Positions 15,658-23,739 of a stretch of DNA of 62,869 nt are shown piece after piece; position 1 is the stretch's first letter; each line of letters opens with the position of its first letter. The stretch is taken from positions 1 through 62,869 of the forward strand of contig JAUMUM010000011.1 of assembly GCA_030530685.1 (NCBI GenBank). The letters are read 5' to 3'. This DNA comes from Actinomycetaceae bacterium (GTDB lineage Bacteria; Actinomycetota; Actinomycetes; Actinomycetales; Actinomycetaceae). The notes below the pieces were generated by a model that was given only the letters and a program-made list of their open reading frames with translations, did not search any database and was not told the DNA's origin. Position numbers and translations under genes: made by a program.

Positions 15658-17763
15658 TCAGTTCACCCGCGGGAAGAAGGGCGCGAGCGCCCTGCGCATC
15701 GCCGCCGGCCCGAAGATCGAATCAATGTGAGCCTCGCCGGCCGTGGAGATGCCCTGCCACTGGCGATCGTCGCCCACGAGCTCGACGATCGCGCGCGCGA
15801 AGCCCTCGGCGTCGTCGGCGATCCGTGCCGTCACGCCGTCGACCAGGTCCATGCCCTCGGCGCCGATCGACGTCGTGACCATGGGCAGGCCCCAGCTCAG
15901 CGCCTCGCCGACTTTGCCCTTGACGCCGGCGCCGTAGCGCAGCGGGGCGATGGCAACGCGCGCGCGGTCGTAGACGTCGGCCAAATCGGCCACGTAACCC
16001 TCGAACTTGACGTGCTCGCTGGCCATGTCCCGCAGCCAGGCGGGGGCGTCGCGGCCGTAGATGCGCACCTCGATATCGGGCAGAGCGCGCCGCACGAGCG
16101 GGTCGATTTCACGCAGGTACCATTCGATGCCGTCGATATTGGGCTCGTGCTGGAAGGAGCCGATGAAGGCCAGGCCCTCGCGCCCGGCGGGCCCGTGGCG
16201 GTGCTCGACCGGCTGGTGGACATTGCCGAGCACGCTGACCGGCACATCCGGGTAGCGCTCGGCCAGGAGGGCCTGCTCGACGGGCGAGACGACGAAGGTG
16301 TGGTCGGCGGCACGCATGACTCCGGCCTCGATGGCCTCGGTCCTCCTGGCCGCGCGGATCGCCACCGGGTCGCCCTCGAGTTCGGCCTTGCGCAGTTCCC
16401 GAAGGCCGTGGAGGTCGACGGTGTCGAAGATGCTCATGGCCGAGGGCACGATGCTGGACATCGGCAGGAGGTACTCGGAGGCGACAGCCACGCGGCTGAG
16501 GATCGTGAACTTGATGGCGTCGCCCAAGAGGGCGGCGAGGTAGGTGGGGGAGATGTCGTCCCAGCCGTGCGGGCCGGCCGTGCGGTACAGGACCTGGATG
16601 CCACGCTCGCCGAACCAACCGGTCCATGGCTCGATGCGGTCGGGATGCTTGGGCACGACGATCACCTGGTAGCCCAGTTCCTTCAGGGCGAGGATGATCT
16701 GACTCATGCGCAGCGACCCGGAGTCGAGGTCGGGGGTCGGCACCTGCCAGTCGAAGACGAAGACGATATTATCCGAGTGGACGATGCGCTCGATCTCGAA
16801 GTCGGGATCGTCCGTGGGGCTGGCGGGTTGAAGGGCCAGCTCTTCCTTCCACTTCTCGACGAACTTCACCCGGTTGATCTCCTGGTGTGCCTTGACGCCG
16901 GAGGTCACGTCCGTGCCGTGCGAGACGCCCTCGTGGTGCACGACGAGCGAGCGGGGCTCGTAGACAACGCGATAGCCGAGCTTGCGGGTGGAGAAGGCCA
17001 GGTCCGTGTCCTCGTAGTAGGCGGGCATGAATCGGGTGTCGAGCCCGCCGAGCTCATCGAGGATTGACTTGCGCACGAGGATGGAGGCGCCCGAGCAGTA
17101 GTCGACGTCCCTGCGGTAGGTGAAGGAGTGGTTTTCCGGGTTCTGGCCCCTGCCGTAGTTCCAGCCCGAGCCGTCCGAAAAGATGTGGGCGCCCGCTTCC
17201 TGGAGGGTGCCGTCCGGGTAGACGAGGCGCGAGCCGACGAGCCCGATCGACGGGTCGGCCAGGCAGTCGACGAGCGCCTGCAACCAGTAGGGCGTGACCT
17301 CGGTGTCATTGTTGAGCAGGGCGACGTACTCGCCCCTGGCGGCCGCGATGCCGGAGTTGCAGGCTCCGACGAAGCCCGTGTTGCTTTCGTGGCGGATGAT
17401 CTTCAGGCCGCCGATGTCCTCGAGGCGATCGGCGGTGCCGTCGCCCGAGGCATCGTCGACCACGATGACCTCATATCCGAACGGTGCGTACGTCTGTTCC
17501 AGCGAGACGAGGCAGCGCAGGGTTTCGTCCCAGTGCTGGTAGACGGGAATGACGACGCTGACTTTCGGGTGGGCGCCGGGGTCGAAGGCCGGTAGGGCAT
17601 CTGCCTGCCGGGACAGGCCGGGCCGCAGGCGGCTGGCCGCCTGCGCCGTGTAGTGACGTCCCTTGGCAACGACGCGCTTGCCGAGTTCCTTGGCGGCCTG
17701 GTGGCCGGAGCCGTCGGCGTCGTCGAGCCAGCGATCGGTGAGCTTGCTTCTCAGGTCCTCCAC
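15658..17763 (-). CDS. Bifunctional GT2-GT4 glycosyltransferase
   Basis: The 701-residue protein fuses two transferases. The N-terminal GT2 domain (about 65-330) shows VSVVIPVYQHWDETL, VVDDASGDGT, LLNNDTEVTP and MPAYYEDTDLAFSTRKLGY. The C-terminal GT-B/GT4 domain (about 350-701) has the donor-site run YGAGVKGKVGEALSWGLP near 635. Such fusions in actinobacterial and streptococcal surface loci extend rhamnan or other heteropolymers by adding two residues in turn. The GTG start follows a G-rich site (GGGGGG, 6 nt spacing). It diverges from the DUF2142 gene across about 300 bp. Sugar identity is not determinable here. Confidence 0.88.
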   Translation of the reverse strand: MEDLRSKLTDRWLDDADGSGHQAAKELGKRVVAKGRHYTAQAASRLRPGLSRQADALPAFDPGAHPKVSVVIPVYQHWDETLRCLVSLEQTYAPFGYEVIVVDDASGDGTADRLEDIGGLKIIRHESNTGFVGACNSGIAAARGEYVALLNNDTEVTPYWLQALVDCLADPSIGLVGSRLVYPDGTLQEAGAHIFSDGSGWNYGRGQNPENHSFTYRRDVDYCSGASILVRKSILDELGGLDTRFMPAYYEDTDLAFSTRKLGYRVVYEPRSLVVHHEGVSHGTDVTSGVKAHQEINRVKFVEKWKEELALQPASPTDDPDFEIERIVHSDNIVFVFDWQVPTPDLDSGSLRMSQIILALKELGYQVIVVPKHPDRIEPWTGWFGERGIQVLYRTAGPHGWDDISPTYLAALLGDAIKFTILSRVAVASEYLLPMSSIVPSAMSIFDTVDLHGLRELRKAELEGDPVAIRAARRTEAIEAGVMRAADHTFVVSPVEQALLAERYPDVPVSVLGNVHQPVEHRHGPAGREGLAFIGSFQHEPNIDGIEWYLREIDPLVRRALPDIEVRIYGRDAPAWLRDMASEHVKFEGYVADLADVYDRARVAIAPLRYGAGVKGKVGEALSWGLPMVTTSIGAEGMDLVDGVTARIADDAEGFARAIVELVGDDRQWQGISTAGEAHIDSIFGPAAMRRALAPFFPRVN

Positions 17764-17852
17764 TATGTCCCCCCGGTTGGAGTGTGAGATCGTATGCGGC
17801 AGCCATCATTTTGCCAGAAAGCGCCCAGGCGCGCGTGCCGCAGCCGCACTTG

Positions 17853-17864
17853 GGTAGCGCTACC
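17853..17864. promoter_or_regulatory. Perfect 12-bp palindrome in the 300-bp divergent intergenic region
   Basis: GGTAGCGCTACC sits about 90 bp upstream of the bifunctional glycosyltransferase gene and 200 bp upstream of the DUF2142 gene. The central GCGC resembles LacI-family operators of actinobacteria. The remainder of 17764-18063 shows no gene on either strand. Confidence 0.4.
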
Positions 17865-18051
17865 TGGTCAGTGTCCGGATGCGGCTCTTACCGGCCGGTG
17901 CGAAGAATCCAGCGCGCAGGGGTGCGGCGGCTCATGTGGACGAATCACGGTGCGGCTGGCGAATCGGTCCCGGCGGGCAGGGGCGCGGTGTCAACCCCGA
18001 CGGTCTTGACGCGCATCGAGAGACACGCCGCCAGCCGGTGGGAAAAGATAG

Positions 18052-18063
18052 TAGGTTCGAGGC
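18052..18063 (+). promoter_or_regulatory. Putative leaderless promoter (-10 TAGGTT) of the DUF2142 gene
   Basis: TAGGTT at 18052-18057 is followed by six bases and the ATG at 18064. The six bases include GAGG directly beside the start, too close to act as a normal ribosome binding site. Confidence 0.45.
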
Positions 18064-20007
18064 ATGTCGCTGAGCAATCGCCGCGTAGTCGCCGTGTGGG
18101 CTGTTGTCTTCGCGCTTGGCATCGTGTGGAGCTTCCTCATACCGCTGCGCGGGCAGTCGGACGAAAGTGCGCATGCCGCCCACGCGGCCGCCGTCGCGCG
18201 GGGGCAGACGCTTTTGGAAGGGGAGTTCGTCACCGAGCAGGAGACCAAGGTCGAGTCTCGCCGAATCGAGGTGTGGGTTCCCGCCAACTACAGCGACGCC
18301 AATGTGGGCGCGGCCTGCATGTTTTGGAAGCCCGACGTCGCCGAGTCGTGCGCTTCGGCCATCCCCGACAGCCACGGGAAGGAGGCGTCGGTCTTCACAC
18401 CGGCCGCCAATTATCCGCCCGTGTACTACGCGGCCGTCGGATGGCCGAGCCTGTTCTTCGACGGTGCACCTGCCTGGTACGGCATGCGGATCCTCACCGC
18501 GCTCCTGTGCTCGCTCGCGGTGACGATGGGGGTTGTCTGCCTGGAGCGGACCTTTGGCATGAGGACCGCCCTGGCCACGCTCGTCGCGCTGACGCCGACG
18601 TCGCTCAGCTTCTTCGGAACCATCAATCCGCAGGGCCTGGAGATCGCCCTGGCCTATGCCATGGCATGCCTCATGGCGCCGCTCGCCTGCGGGCACAGAC
18701 CTTCCCGTGGGCACCTGGCGTCGCTGGGCGCAGTGGCGGGGCTTCTCACGGTGGTCCGGCCGTCATCGGCGCTGTGGACGGTCCTCATCGGGCTGCTCTT
18801 CGCCATATGCATCCGCGCGCCCATGTGGAGACACCTGTTTTCGCGCGCGGCCTTCTACGTGTGCCTGGGGATCGTGGCCCTGGCAGGCGTGGCGGCGGTC
18901 GTGTGGAACCGGGTGGCCAGGCCGGGCGAGAACGCCCTGGGATGGCCTGAGCCGGACATGTCTTTTTCCGAAATGATGGAACGGCTCTCGTCCGCGGCAG
19001 GAGACTACTGGGAGCAGGCATTTGGTAACTTCGGCTGGGAGTCCAACCCCGTGCCCGACGGTTTCGGGTGGGCGTTCTTGGCAGTGTGCGCCGTGCTGGC
19101 CGTGGCAGCGCTCATCGTGGGAAACGCGGGGCAGAGGGCTGCCGTTGTCCTAGGGATCGCCATCGTGCCGCTGTCGACGATCTTCATGCAATTCGTCATG
19201 CTGCCGCAGACCGGGATCATATGGCAGGGTCGCTACAATCTTCCGATCATCGCGGCGGTGATCGTTCTGTGCTCGGTGGTGGTTGCCCGCAGCTGGGGCG
19301 CGTGGGCCTCCGTGCCACTGCTTTTCGCTTTCGTCTATTTCACGCTGATCTGGGCGCTGCGCACGTCGCACCGGTACGCCACGGGGCTCAACGTGGCCTA
19401 CGGGGCGTCGGACGCGCCCTTCGACCACATCGTCGCCCTGACGTTGGCGGTGGCCTGCGCGGTGGGGCTCGGTGTCTTCTACTGGCAGGGGCGGTCGCGA
19501 GTGTACGCGCGGGCTTACATCGACGTCGGCCCGGGCCGTGAGCCTGCGCGTCAGGTCGGCGCGGACCTGGGCGGTGCAGGCCTGGAACGTGACGCTGGCC
19601 GGGGTCGCGCTGGCTTGGGCCGTGGCAAGGTGGCCCGTGGAGGCAATGCGGGCGGCGGTGGCAATGCGCCCAGTGGTGGCAATGCGGGCGGCGGCGCCGG
19701 GCGTTCGGGCGGCGCCCACGGAGCTCGCGCCAGCATCGACAGCATTGGCGTGACGGGCCGTGGCGATTTGCCAGGAAGCAACGACGCCGAAGGCGCCCGG
19801 CAGGCAGGCGGCGTGCAGGCCCCCGGCCGCCACGCAGCCCCGGGCCGGGACGAGGGCGCGGCCCAGCCCGAGCGTTCCAGGCGCCAGGCGAGCCCCGAGC
19901 AGCACGAGGCCGACGGTCAGCAAGCAGACCTCGGCCAGCCTGGTGGGGCGAGGAGCCGTGCCCAGCGCAATTGGAGCCGCCTGAGCGCGCGTCGCCGAAG
20001 GCAGTGA
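18064..20007 (+). CDS. DUF2142 family polytopic membrane protein with long disordered tail
   Basis: The 647-residue protein has an N-terminal membrane segment, then GQSDESAHAAHAAAVARGQ and a later NYPPVYYAAVGWPSLF, both typical of DUF2142 proteins in polysaccharide loci. About ten membrane helices occupy residues 5-480. The family resembles GT-C enzymes, but its reaction is unproven. Residues about 485-647 form a Gly/Arg/Ala-rich hydrophilic tail partly encoded by 18-nt repeats (19642-19695, GGNAGG-like units); this is not usual for the family and looks like repeat expansion at the gene end. A second DUF2142-like protein is encoded at 52596-53969. Confidence 0.82.
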   Translation: MSLSNRRVVAVWAVVFALGIVWSFLIPLRGQSDESAHAAHAAAVARGQTLLEGEFVTEQETKVESRRIEVWVPANYSDANVGAACMFWKPDVAESCASAIPDSHGKEASVFTPAANYPPVYYAAVGWPSLFFDGAPAWYGMRILTALLCSLAVTMGVVCLERTFGMRTALATLVALTPTSLSFFGTINPQGLEIALAYAMACLMAPLACGHRPSRGHLASLGAVAGLLTVVRPSSALWTVLIGLLFAICIRAPMWRHLFSRAAFYVCLGIVALAGVAAVVWNRVARPGENALGWPEPDMSFSEMMERLSSAAGDYWEQAFGNFGWESNPVPDGFGWAFLAVCAVLAVAALIVGNAGQRAAVVLGIAIVPLSTIFMQFVMLPQTGIIWQGRYNLPIIAAVIVLCSVVVARSWGAWASVPLLFAFVYFTLIWALRTSHRYATGLNVAYGASDAPFDHIVALTLAVACAVGLGVFYWQGRSRVYARAYIDVGPGREPARQVGADLGGAGLERDAGRGRAGLGRGKVARGGNAGGGGNAPSGGNAGGGAGRSGGAHGARASIDSIGVTGRGDLPGSNDAEGARQAGGVQAPGRHAAPGRDEGAAQPERSRRQASPEQHEADGQQADLGQPGGARSRAQRNWSRLSARRRRQ

Positions 20008-20189
20008 GCGCCGTAGCGCGTCTAAGCGCGACCGCCTGGCAGTTCACCCGGCCGGCAGCTCAGCCATTCGCCCGCCGGCGAGCGGCCAGCGACGCCCAGT
20101 CGGCCCAGCCAGCAGCCCTGCCGGCCCGGCGGCTGCCGACCAGCCCCGCCGCTGACCGGCCAGCGCGCCACCTAGGCCACCCGGCCAGC

Positions 20190-20224
20190 CCGCCTTCTGC
20201 TCGGCTCAGTCCGCCTTCTGCTCG
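20190..20224 (-). repeat. 21-nt-spaced duplication of the rmlA 3' end
   Basis: CCGCCTTCTGCTCG occurs at 20211-20224, inside the last codons of rmlA, and again at 20190-20203, after its stop. The distance is exactly 21 nt. The stretch 20008-20189 is GC-rich, low in complexity and holds no gene that I can support. Confidence 0.75.
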
Positions 20225-21078
20225 AGGAGGTTGAGCAGGTACGTGCCGTAACCGGACTTGACCAGAGGCTCGGCACGCTGCCGCAGCTCGTCGTCGCTAA
20301 GGAAGCCCATGCGCCAGGCGACCTCCTCGGGCGCGCCGATCTTCAGGCCCTGGCGCGCCTCGACCGTGCGGACGAAGCTCGTGGCGTCGGCCAGCGAATC
20401 GAACGTGCCCGTGTCCAGCCAGGCCGTGCCGCGCGGCAGCACCTCGACCTTGAGCTTGCCGGCCTCGAGGTAGACCCTATTGACGTCGGTGATCTCGTAC
20501 TCGCCCCGGGCCGAGGGCTTGAGCGCCCGCGAGATTTCCACGACGTCGTTGTCGTAGAAGTAGAGTCCCGGCACCGCGTAGTTCGACTTCGGCTCGGACG
20601 GCTTTTCCTCAATGGACAGGGCGGTGAAGTCATCGTCGAACTCGACGACGCCGTAGGCGCGCGGGTCGGAGACGTGGTAGGCGAAGACGGCGCCGCCTTC
20701 GGGATCGACGTGGCGGCGCAGGCGCGTGCCCATGCCCGGCCCGTAGAAGATATTGTCGCCGAGGATCAGGCCCGCCGGCTCGTTGCCGATGAAGTCCTCC
20801 GCGATGACGAACGCCTGGGCGAGTCCATTGGGCACCTCCTGCACGGCGAACTGGATGTTGATGCCGAACTGCGACCCGTCGCGGAGCAGGCGGTGGAAGG
20901 ACGGCGCGTCCTCGGGAGTGGTGATGACGACGATGTCCGATATGCCGGCCAGCATGAGGGTCGACATCGGATAGTAGATCATCGGCTTGTCGTAGACGGG
21001 GACGAGCTGCTTCGACGTCCCCAGGGTGATGGGATTGAGGCGAGTGCCGGAGCCTCCGGCGAGAATGATTCCACGCAT
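20206..21078 (-). CDS. rmlA: Glucose-1-phosphate thymidylyltransferase
   Basis: Makes dTDP-glucose from dTTP and glucose-1-phosphate, the first step to dTDP-L-rhamnose. The 290-residue product has the typical length. It begins [18 protein letters not shown], the nucleotidyltransferase signature with Arg and the following conserved [20 protein letters not shown] carries the metal-binding Asp, and EKP plus [13 protein letters not shown] are later conserved segments. It is the last gene of an operon with the TIGR03089 gene (38-bp gap) and the inositol-phosphatase-family gene. The final residues EQKAD are echoed in the duplicated DNA just beyond the stop. Confidence 0.95.
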   Translation of the reverse strand: MRGIILAGGSGTRLNPITLGTSKQLVPVYDKPMIYYPMSTLMLAGISDIVVITTPEDAPSFHRLLRDGSQFGINIQFAVQEVPNGLAQAFVIAEDFIGNEPAGLILGDNIFYGPGMGTRLRRHVDPEGGAVFAYHVSDPRAYGVVEFDDDFTALSIEEKPSEPKSNYAVPGLYFYDNDVVEISRALKPSARGEYEITDVNRVYLEAGKLKVEVLPRGTAWLDTGTFDSLADATSFVRTVEARQGLKIGAPEEVAWRMGFLSDDELRQRAEPLVKSGYGTYLLNLLEQKAD

Positions 21079-21116
21079 GCTAGTAGTCTTTCATCTTTCT
21101 GGGCTTTCTGCTTCTT

Positions 21117-21839
21117 CTAGGCTCTTTCTAGGCGCTCGGCCTTCCGTATGCGCTCGGCTTGGCTTTCGTCGTCGACGACGACGAGGCGCTCGCGGCCCAG
21201 CAGGCCGAGCGCCGCACTGATGGCGAGCTCGGGCTCAGGCGCGACGAGGAGGGCCCCGAGCGGGCCGGCGGATGGGTGGAGCGGGTCGGCTGCCTGCCAC
21301 CGGCTCGCATTCGAGGCAGCGTGGGCGTGTTCGTCGACGAGGGCGTCCGGGGCTCCCATGACCTCGGCCGCGGCGTCGCGGACCCCGGCCGGCAGCGGCG
21401 GACCGGTCCACGAGGTGGCCAGGGAGGCGAGGTCGAGGGCGAGGACCTCGTCGGCCTCGGCGCTCGTGGCAAGGTCGCTCAGCCTCTGATGGTCGCAGGC
21501 GACCACCGCATACGCGGCGCCTTCGTGACGGTCGTCCGTGACGCCTTCGCATTCGACGTGCGCGCCGGCCAGGAGCCCGCCCATGGCCCACAGCACCTGT
21601 TTCCAGTGTGCCGGCAGGGCCAGGCGCAAGCGCGCGCCCGGCTCGAGCCAGACCTCGTCGAGCAGGTACCCGGCGATCTTCGCCATGTGGTTGGCTGCCA
21701 CGCGCCCGGACAGTTCGATCCGCCCGTCACGGCCGTACCAGGTTAGAGCCGGGCGGCTGCCCATGCCGGCTAGATCCCGGTAGACGGCCAGTGCGTCGCG
21801 CGCGGGAGGCTCCTCGCGCGCGACGGAAGCCTCACGCAT
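21117..21839 (-). CDS. TIGR03089 family protein
   Basis: A 240-residue protein of a conserved actinobacterial family, recognised from the N-terminal ALTWYGRDGRIELSGRVAANHMAKIAGYLLDE segment (about 26-57), which resembles the opening of acyl-CoA synthetase/AMP-ligase proteins, although the ligase catalytic core is absent. Function is unknown. Family members usually lie near lcp or rmlA/rmlD genes, as here. The ATG at 21839 is chosen because it overlaps the end of the preceding gene by 8 nt and gives the family start; a longer reading into the neighbour's tail has no support. Confidence 0.75.
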   Translation of the reverse strand: MREASVAREEPPARDALAVYRDLAGMGSRPALTWYGRDGRIELSGRVAANHMAKIAGYLLDEVWLEPGARLRLALPAHWKQVLWAMGGLLAGAHVECEGVTDDRHEGAAYAVVACDHQRLSDLATSAEADEVLALDLASLATSWTGPPLPAGVRDAAAEVMGAPDALVDEHAHAASNASRWQAADPLHPSAGPLGALLVAPEPELAISAALGLLGRERLVVVDDESQAERIRKAERLERA

Positions 21840-23247
21840 GCGGGCCGCGGGGTGCCGGGCGGCCGATCCAGTACGCGCTGCCCTCGGGCCGGCCCTGCGG
21901 CGCCGGGCGCTGGTGCTGCGCGGGGTGAGGGCGGCCGGTGCCCCGGTCGTGCTCGGCGTTCCGGTCGTGCTCGGGATGATTGGGGTTCGATGCCGCATCG
22001 GAGGCCCCGTCGCTGTCGGATTCGCTCACGTGGTCTTCGCCCACCTGGCCTTCAGCTGCGCCGTGGTCCTCGGATTGCCCGGTATCACGCTCGCCACCGG
22101 CGTCGTGCTCTGCGGTTCGGCCCTCTGCGCTGGCTTGCGCGGCGTCTTGTGCGTCAGTGTTCGCCCCGTCGCCGGCGTCCTCCGGCGACGGCGATTCGCC
22201 CTCGCCATCATGCGCGAAGCCGTCGGCCCGTGCAGCCTCGCCGTCATGCGTCTGGCTCTCGGCCGCGCCGCCCTCGGCCCGGTCATCTGGCTGGCCGCCG
22301 TCGTGCCCGTCCGCCTGGCCGTCGTGCCCGTCCGCCTCACCGTCCTGCGCGACCCCCTGGCCGCCTTCGTCGTCGCCCTCGCCGGCCGCGCCGGATCCCC
22401 ATGCCTGGTTCACTGCGGCCTGCGGGCGAGGGTGGCCGGCGGTCTGAAGGCACAGCAGCGCGGCGTTTGCCCGGCCCGTAGCGACGAAGTTCGGCGCCGT
22501 GTGCGCATCGCGCGCGTACAGGTCGCCCTCGTCGAAGCCGAGGAACTTGCCTCCGGCCCGCTCGACGAGCAGGGCGCCGGCCGCCACGTCCCAGGGGTGC
22601 GTGCCGAGCCCGAAGGTCGCCAGGAAGTGCCCGGAGGCGACCTCGGCCAGGGCCAGCGCCGTCGACCCGCTCCGTCGCACCGAGCGCGCCTGTGCCACGA
22701 GCTGCATGAACCTGCCGGCGGCGTCCTCGGAGTCGGCCAGGCGCGCCGACGGGAATTCCGTGGCCACGATTCCTTCGGTGACCGGGGCGTCGAGGACCTG
22801 CAGCCGGCGCCCGTTGCAGTAGGCGCCGGTGTCGTCGGCGCGGTAGAGGGTGCGCGTGGTCGGCTGGTAGATGACGGCGGCTAGGAGCTCGCCGGCGCGG
22901 GCCGCGGCGATCGACACGCACCAGTGGTCGTAGCCCGAAACGAAATTCGACGTCCCATCGATGGGGTCCACGTACCAGACAATGTCGTGTTCACCGGCTT
23001 GCTTTGGGGTACCATCGGATGCTAGAAGCTCGCCGGATTCCTCAGCGTAAATGAGCGAGTCCGGCACCGAGGCGAAGAGCACCTCGGATATTCGCTTCTG
23101 CGACTCTCTGTCGTGCACGGTGACGACGTCGTGGAAATCGGCTTTGATCTCGAAAGTGCGGGGCTCGCTGAAGGCCTCGGACAGGTAGGGGCCGACGTCG
23201 CGGGCGGCCTTCTCGGCAATGACACAGAGCATCTGAGAGGAGTACAT
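21832..23247 (-). CDS. Inositol monophosphatase-family phosphatase with ~200-residue acidic tail
   Basis: Residues about 1-265 form the complete phosphatase fold: YAEESGE (metal-binding Glu pair), WYVDPIDGTSNF (Asp-Pro-Ile-Asp-Gly-Thr core) and HPWDVAAGALLVERAGG. Substrates of such enzymes include inositol phosphate, histidinol phosphate or PAP; I cannot choose among them. Residues about 270-471 are extremely hydrophilic, rich in Asp, Glu, Gly and His, and partly built from heptads (DGEADGH, DGQADGH) encoded by a nearly perfect 21-nt repeat at 22297-22338. The tail ends 8 nt inside the TIGR03089 gene. Normal family members are about 270 residues, so the tail is an addition. It heads the operon that ends with rmlA. 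Confidence 0.85.
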   Translation of the reverse strand: MYSSQMLCVIAEKAARDVGPYLSEAFSEPRTFEIKADFHDVVTVHDRESQKRISEVLFASVPDSLIYAEESGELLASDGTPKQAGEHDIVWYVDPIDGTSNFVSGYDHWCVSIAAARAGELLAAVIYQPTTRTLYRADDTGAYCNGRRLQVLDAPVTEGIVATEFPSARLADSEDAAGRFMQLVAQARSVRRSGSTALALAEVASGHFLATFGLGTHPWDVAAGALLVERAGGKFLGFDEGDLYARDAHTAPNFVATGRANAALLCLQTAGHPRPQAAVNQAWGSGAAGEGDDEGGQGVAQDGEADGHDGQADGHDGGQPDDRAEGGAAESQTHDGEAARADGFAHDGEGESPSPEDAGDGANTDAQDAAQASAEGRTAEHDAGGERDTGQSEDHGAAEGQVGEDHVSESDSDGASDAASNPNHPEHDRNAEHDRGTGRPHPAQHQRPAPQGRPEGSAYWIGRPAPRGPHA

Positions 23248-23320
23248 GCACCTATGCTGCCACGAATTTTCAATGGGTAGTAAACTCCCCGAAATCCGGC
23301 CATAGTATGACCTTTCCGCC

Positions 23321-23349
23321 TTGACTGCCTTTTATTACGCGTGTGTAAT
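23321..23349 (+). promoter_or_regulatory. Strong promoter of whiB2 (TTGACT-17-TGTAAT)
   Basis: TTGACT (23321-23326) and TGTAAT (23344-23349) have the ideal 17-nt spacing. Transcription should start near 23356, giving a 27-nt leader with the GGAGG ribosome binding site at 23371-23375. The local sequence is AT-rich for this genome. Confidence 0.7.
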
Positions 23350-23382
23350 TTACGTCTGTAGGAGGCAAGAGGAGGACACGGC

Positions 23383-23739
23383 GTGCTTGAAGCGATTACT
23401 GGCCGAAATGAACCATCACGCACAGAATTTTCCACGGAGGATGCACAGGCTCTCATGATGGGGGTCTTCGATCTCGGATACGAGAAGGCCTCCGTCGAGG
23501 AGTTGAGCTGGCAGGACTTCGCCCTGTGCGCTCAGACGGATCCCGACATTTTCTTCCCCGAAAAGGGAGGGTCGACCGCACCCGCCACGAGCGTATGCTC
23601 CTCGTGCCCGGTGCAGGCCGAGTGTCTGGAATACGCCATCAGCAACGACATCCGTCACGGGATTTGGGGAGGAATGTCGGATAACGACCGCCGCAAGATC
23701 TCGAGGGAGCGCCGAAGGGCACGTGCACAAGGAGCCTGA
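23383..23739 (+). CDS. whiB2: WhiB2/WhmD-type iron-sulfur transcription factor
   Basis: A 118-residue Wbl protein. The cluster-binding cysteines are in LCAQTDPDIFFPEKGG, then CSSCPVQAEC (C-X2-C-X5-C), followed by the beta-turn GIWGG and a basic C-terminus SRERRRARAQ for DNA contact. The FFPEKGGST string and the short C-terminus are characteristic of WhiB2, which controls septation and cell division genes in mycobacteria and streptomycetes with WhiA/sigma partners. The GTG at 23383 has GGAGG 7 nt upstream. The next gene overlaps by 17 nt. The chromosomal position beside DUF3499 and mtrA matches other actinobacteria. Confidence 0.93.
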   Translation: MLEAITGRNEPSRTEFSTEDAQALMMGVFDLGYEKASVEELSWQDFALCAQTDPDIFFPEKGGSTAPATSVCSSCPVQAECLEYAISNDIRHGIWGGMSDNDRRKISRERRRARAQGA

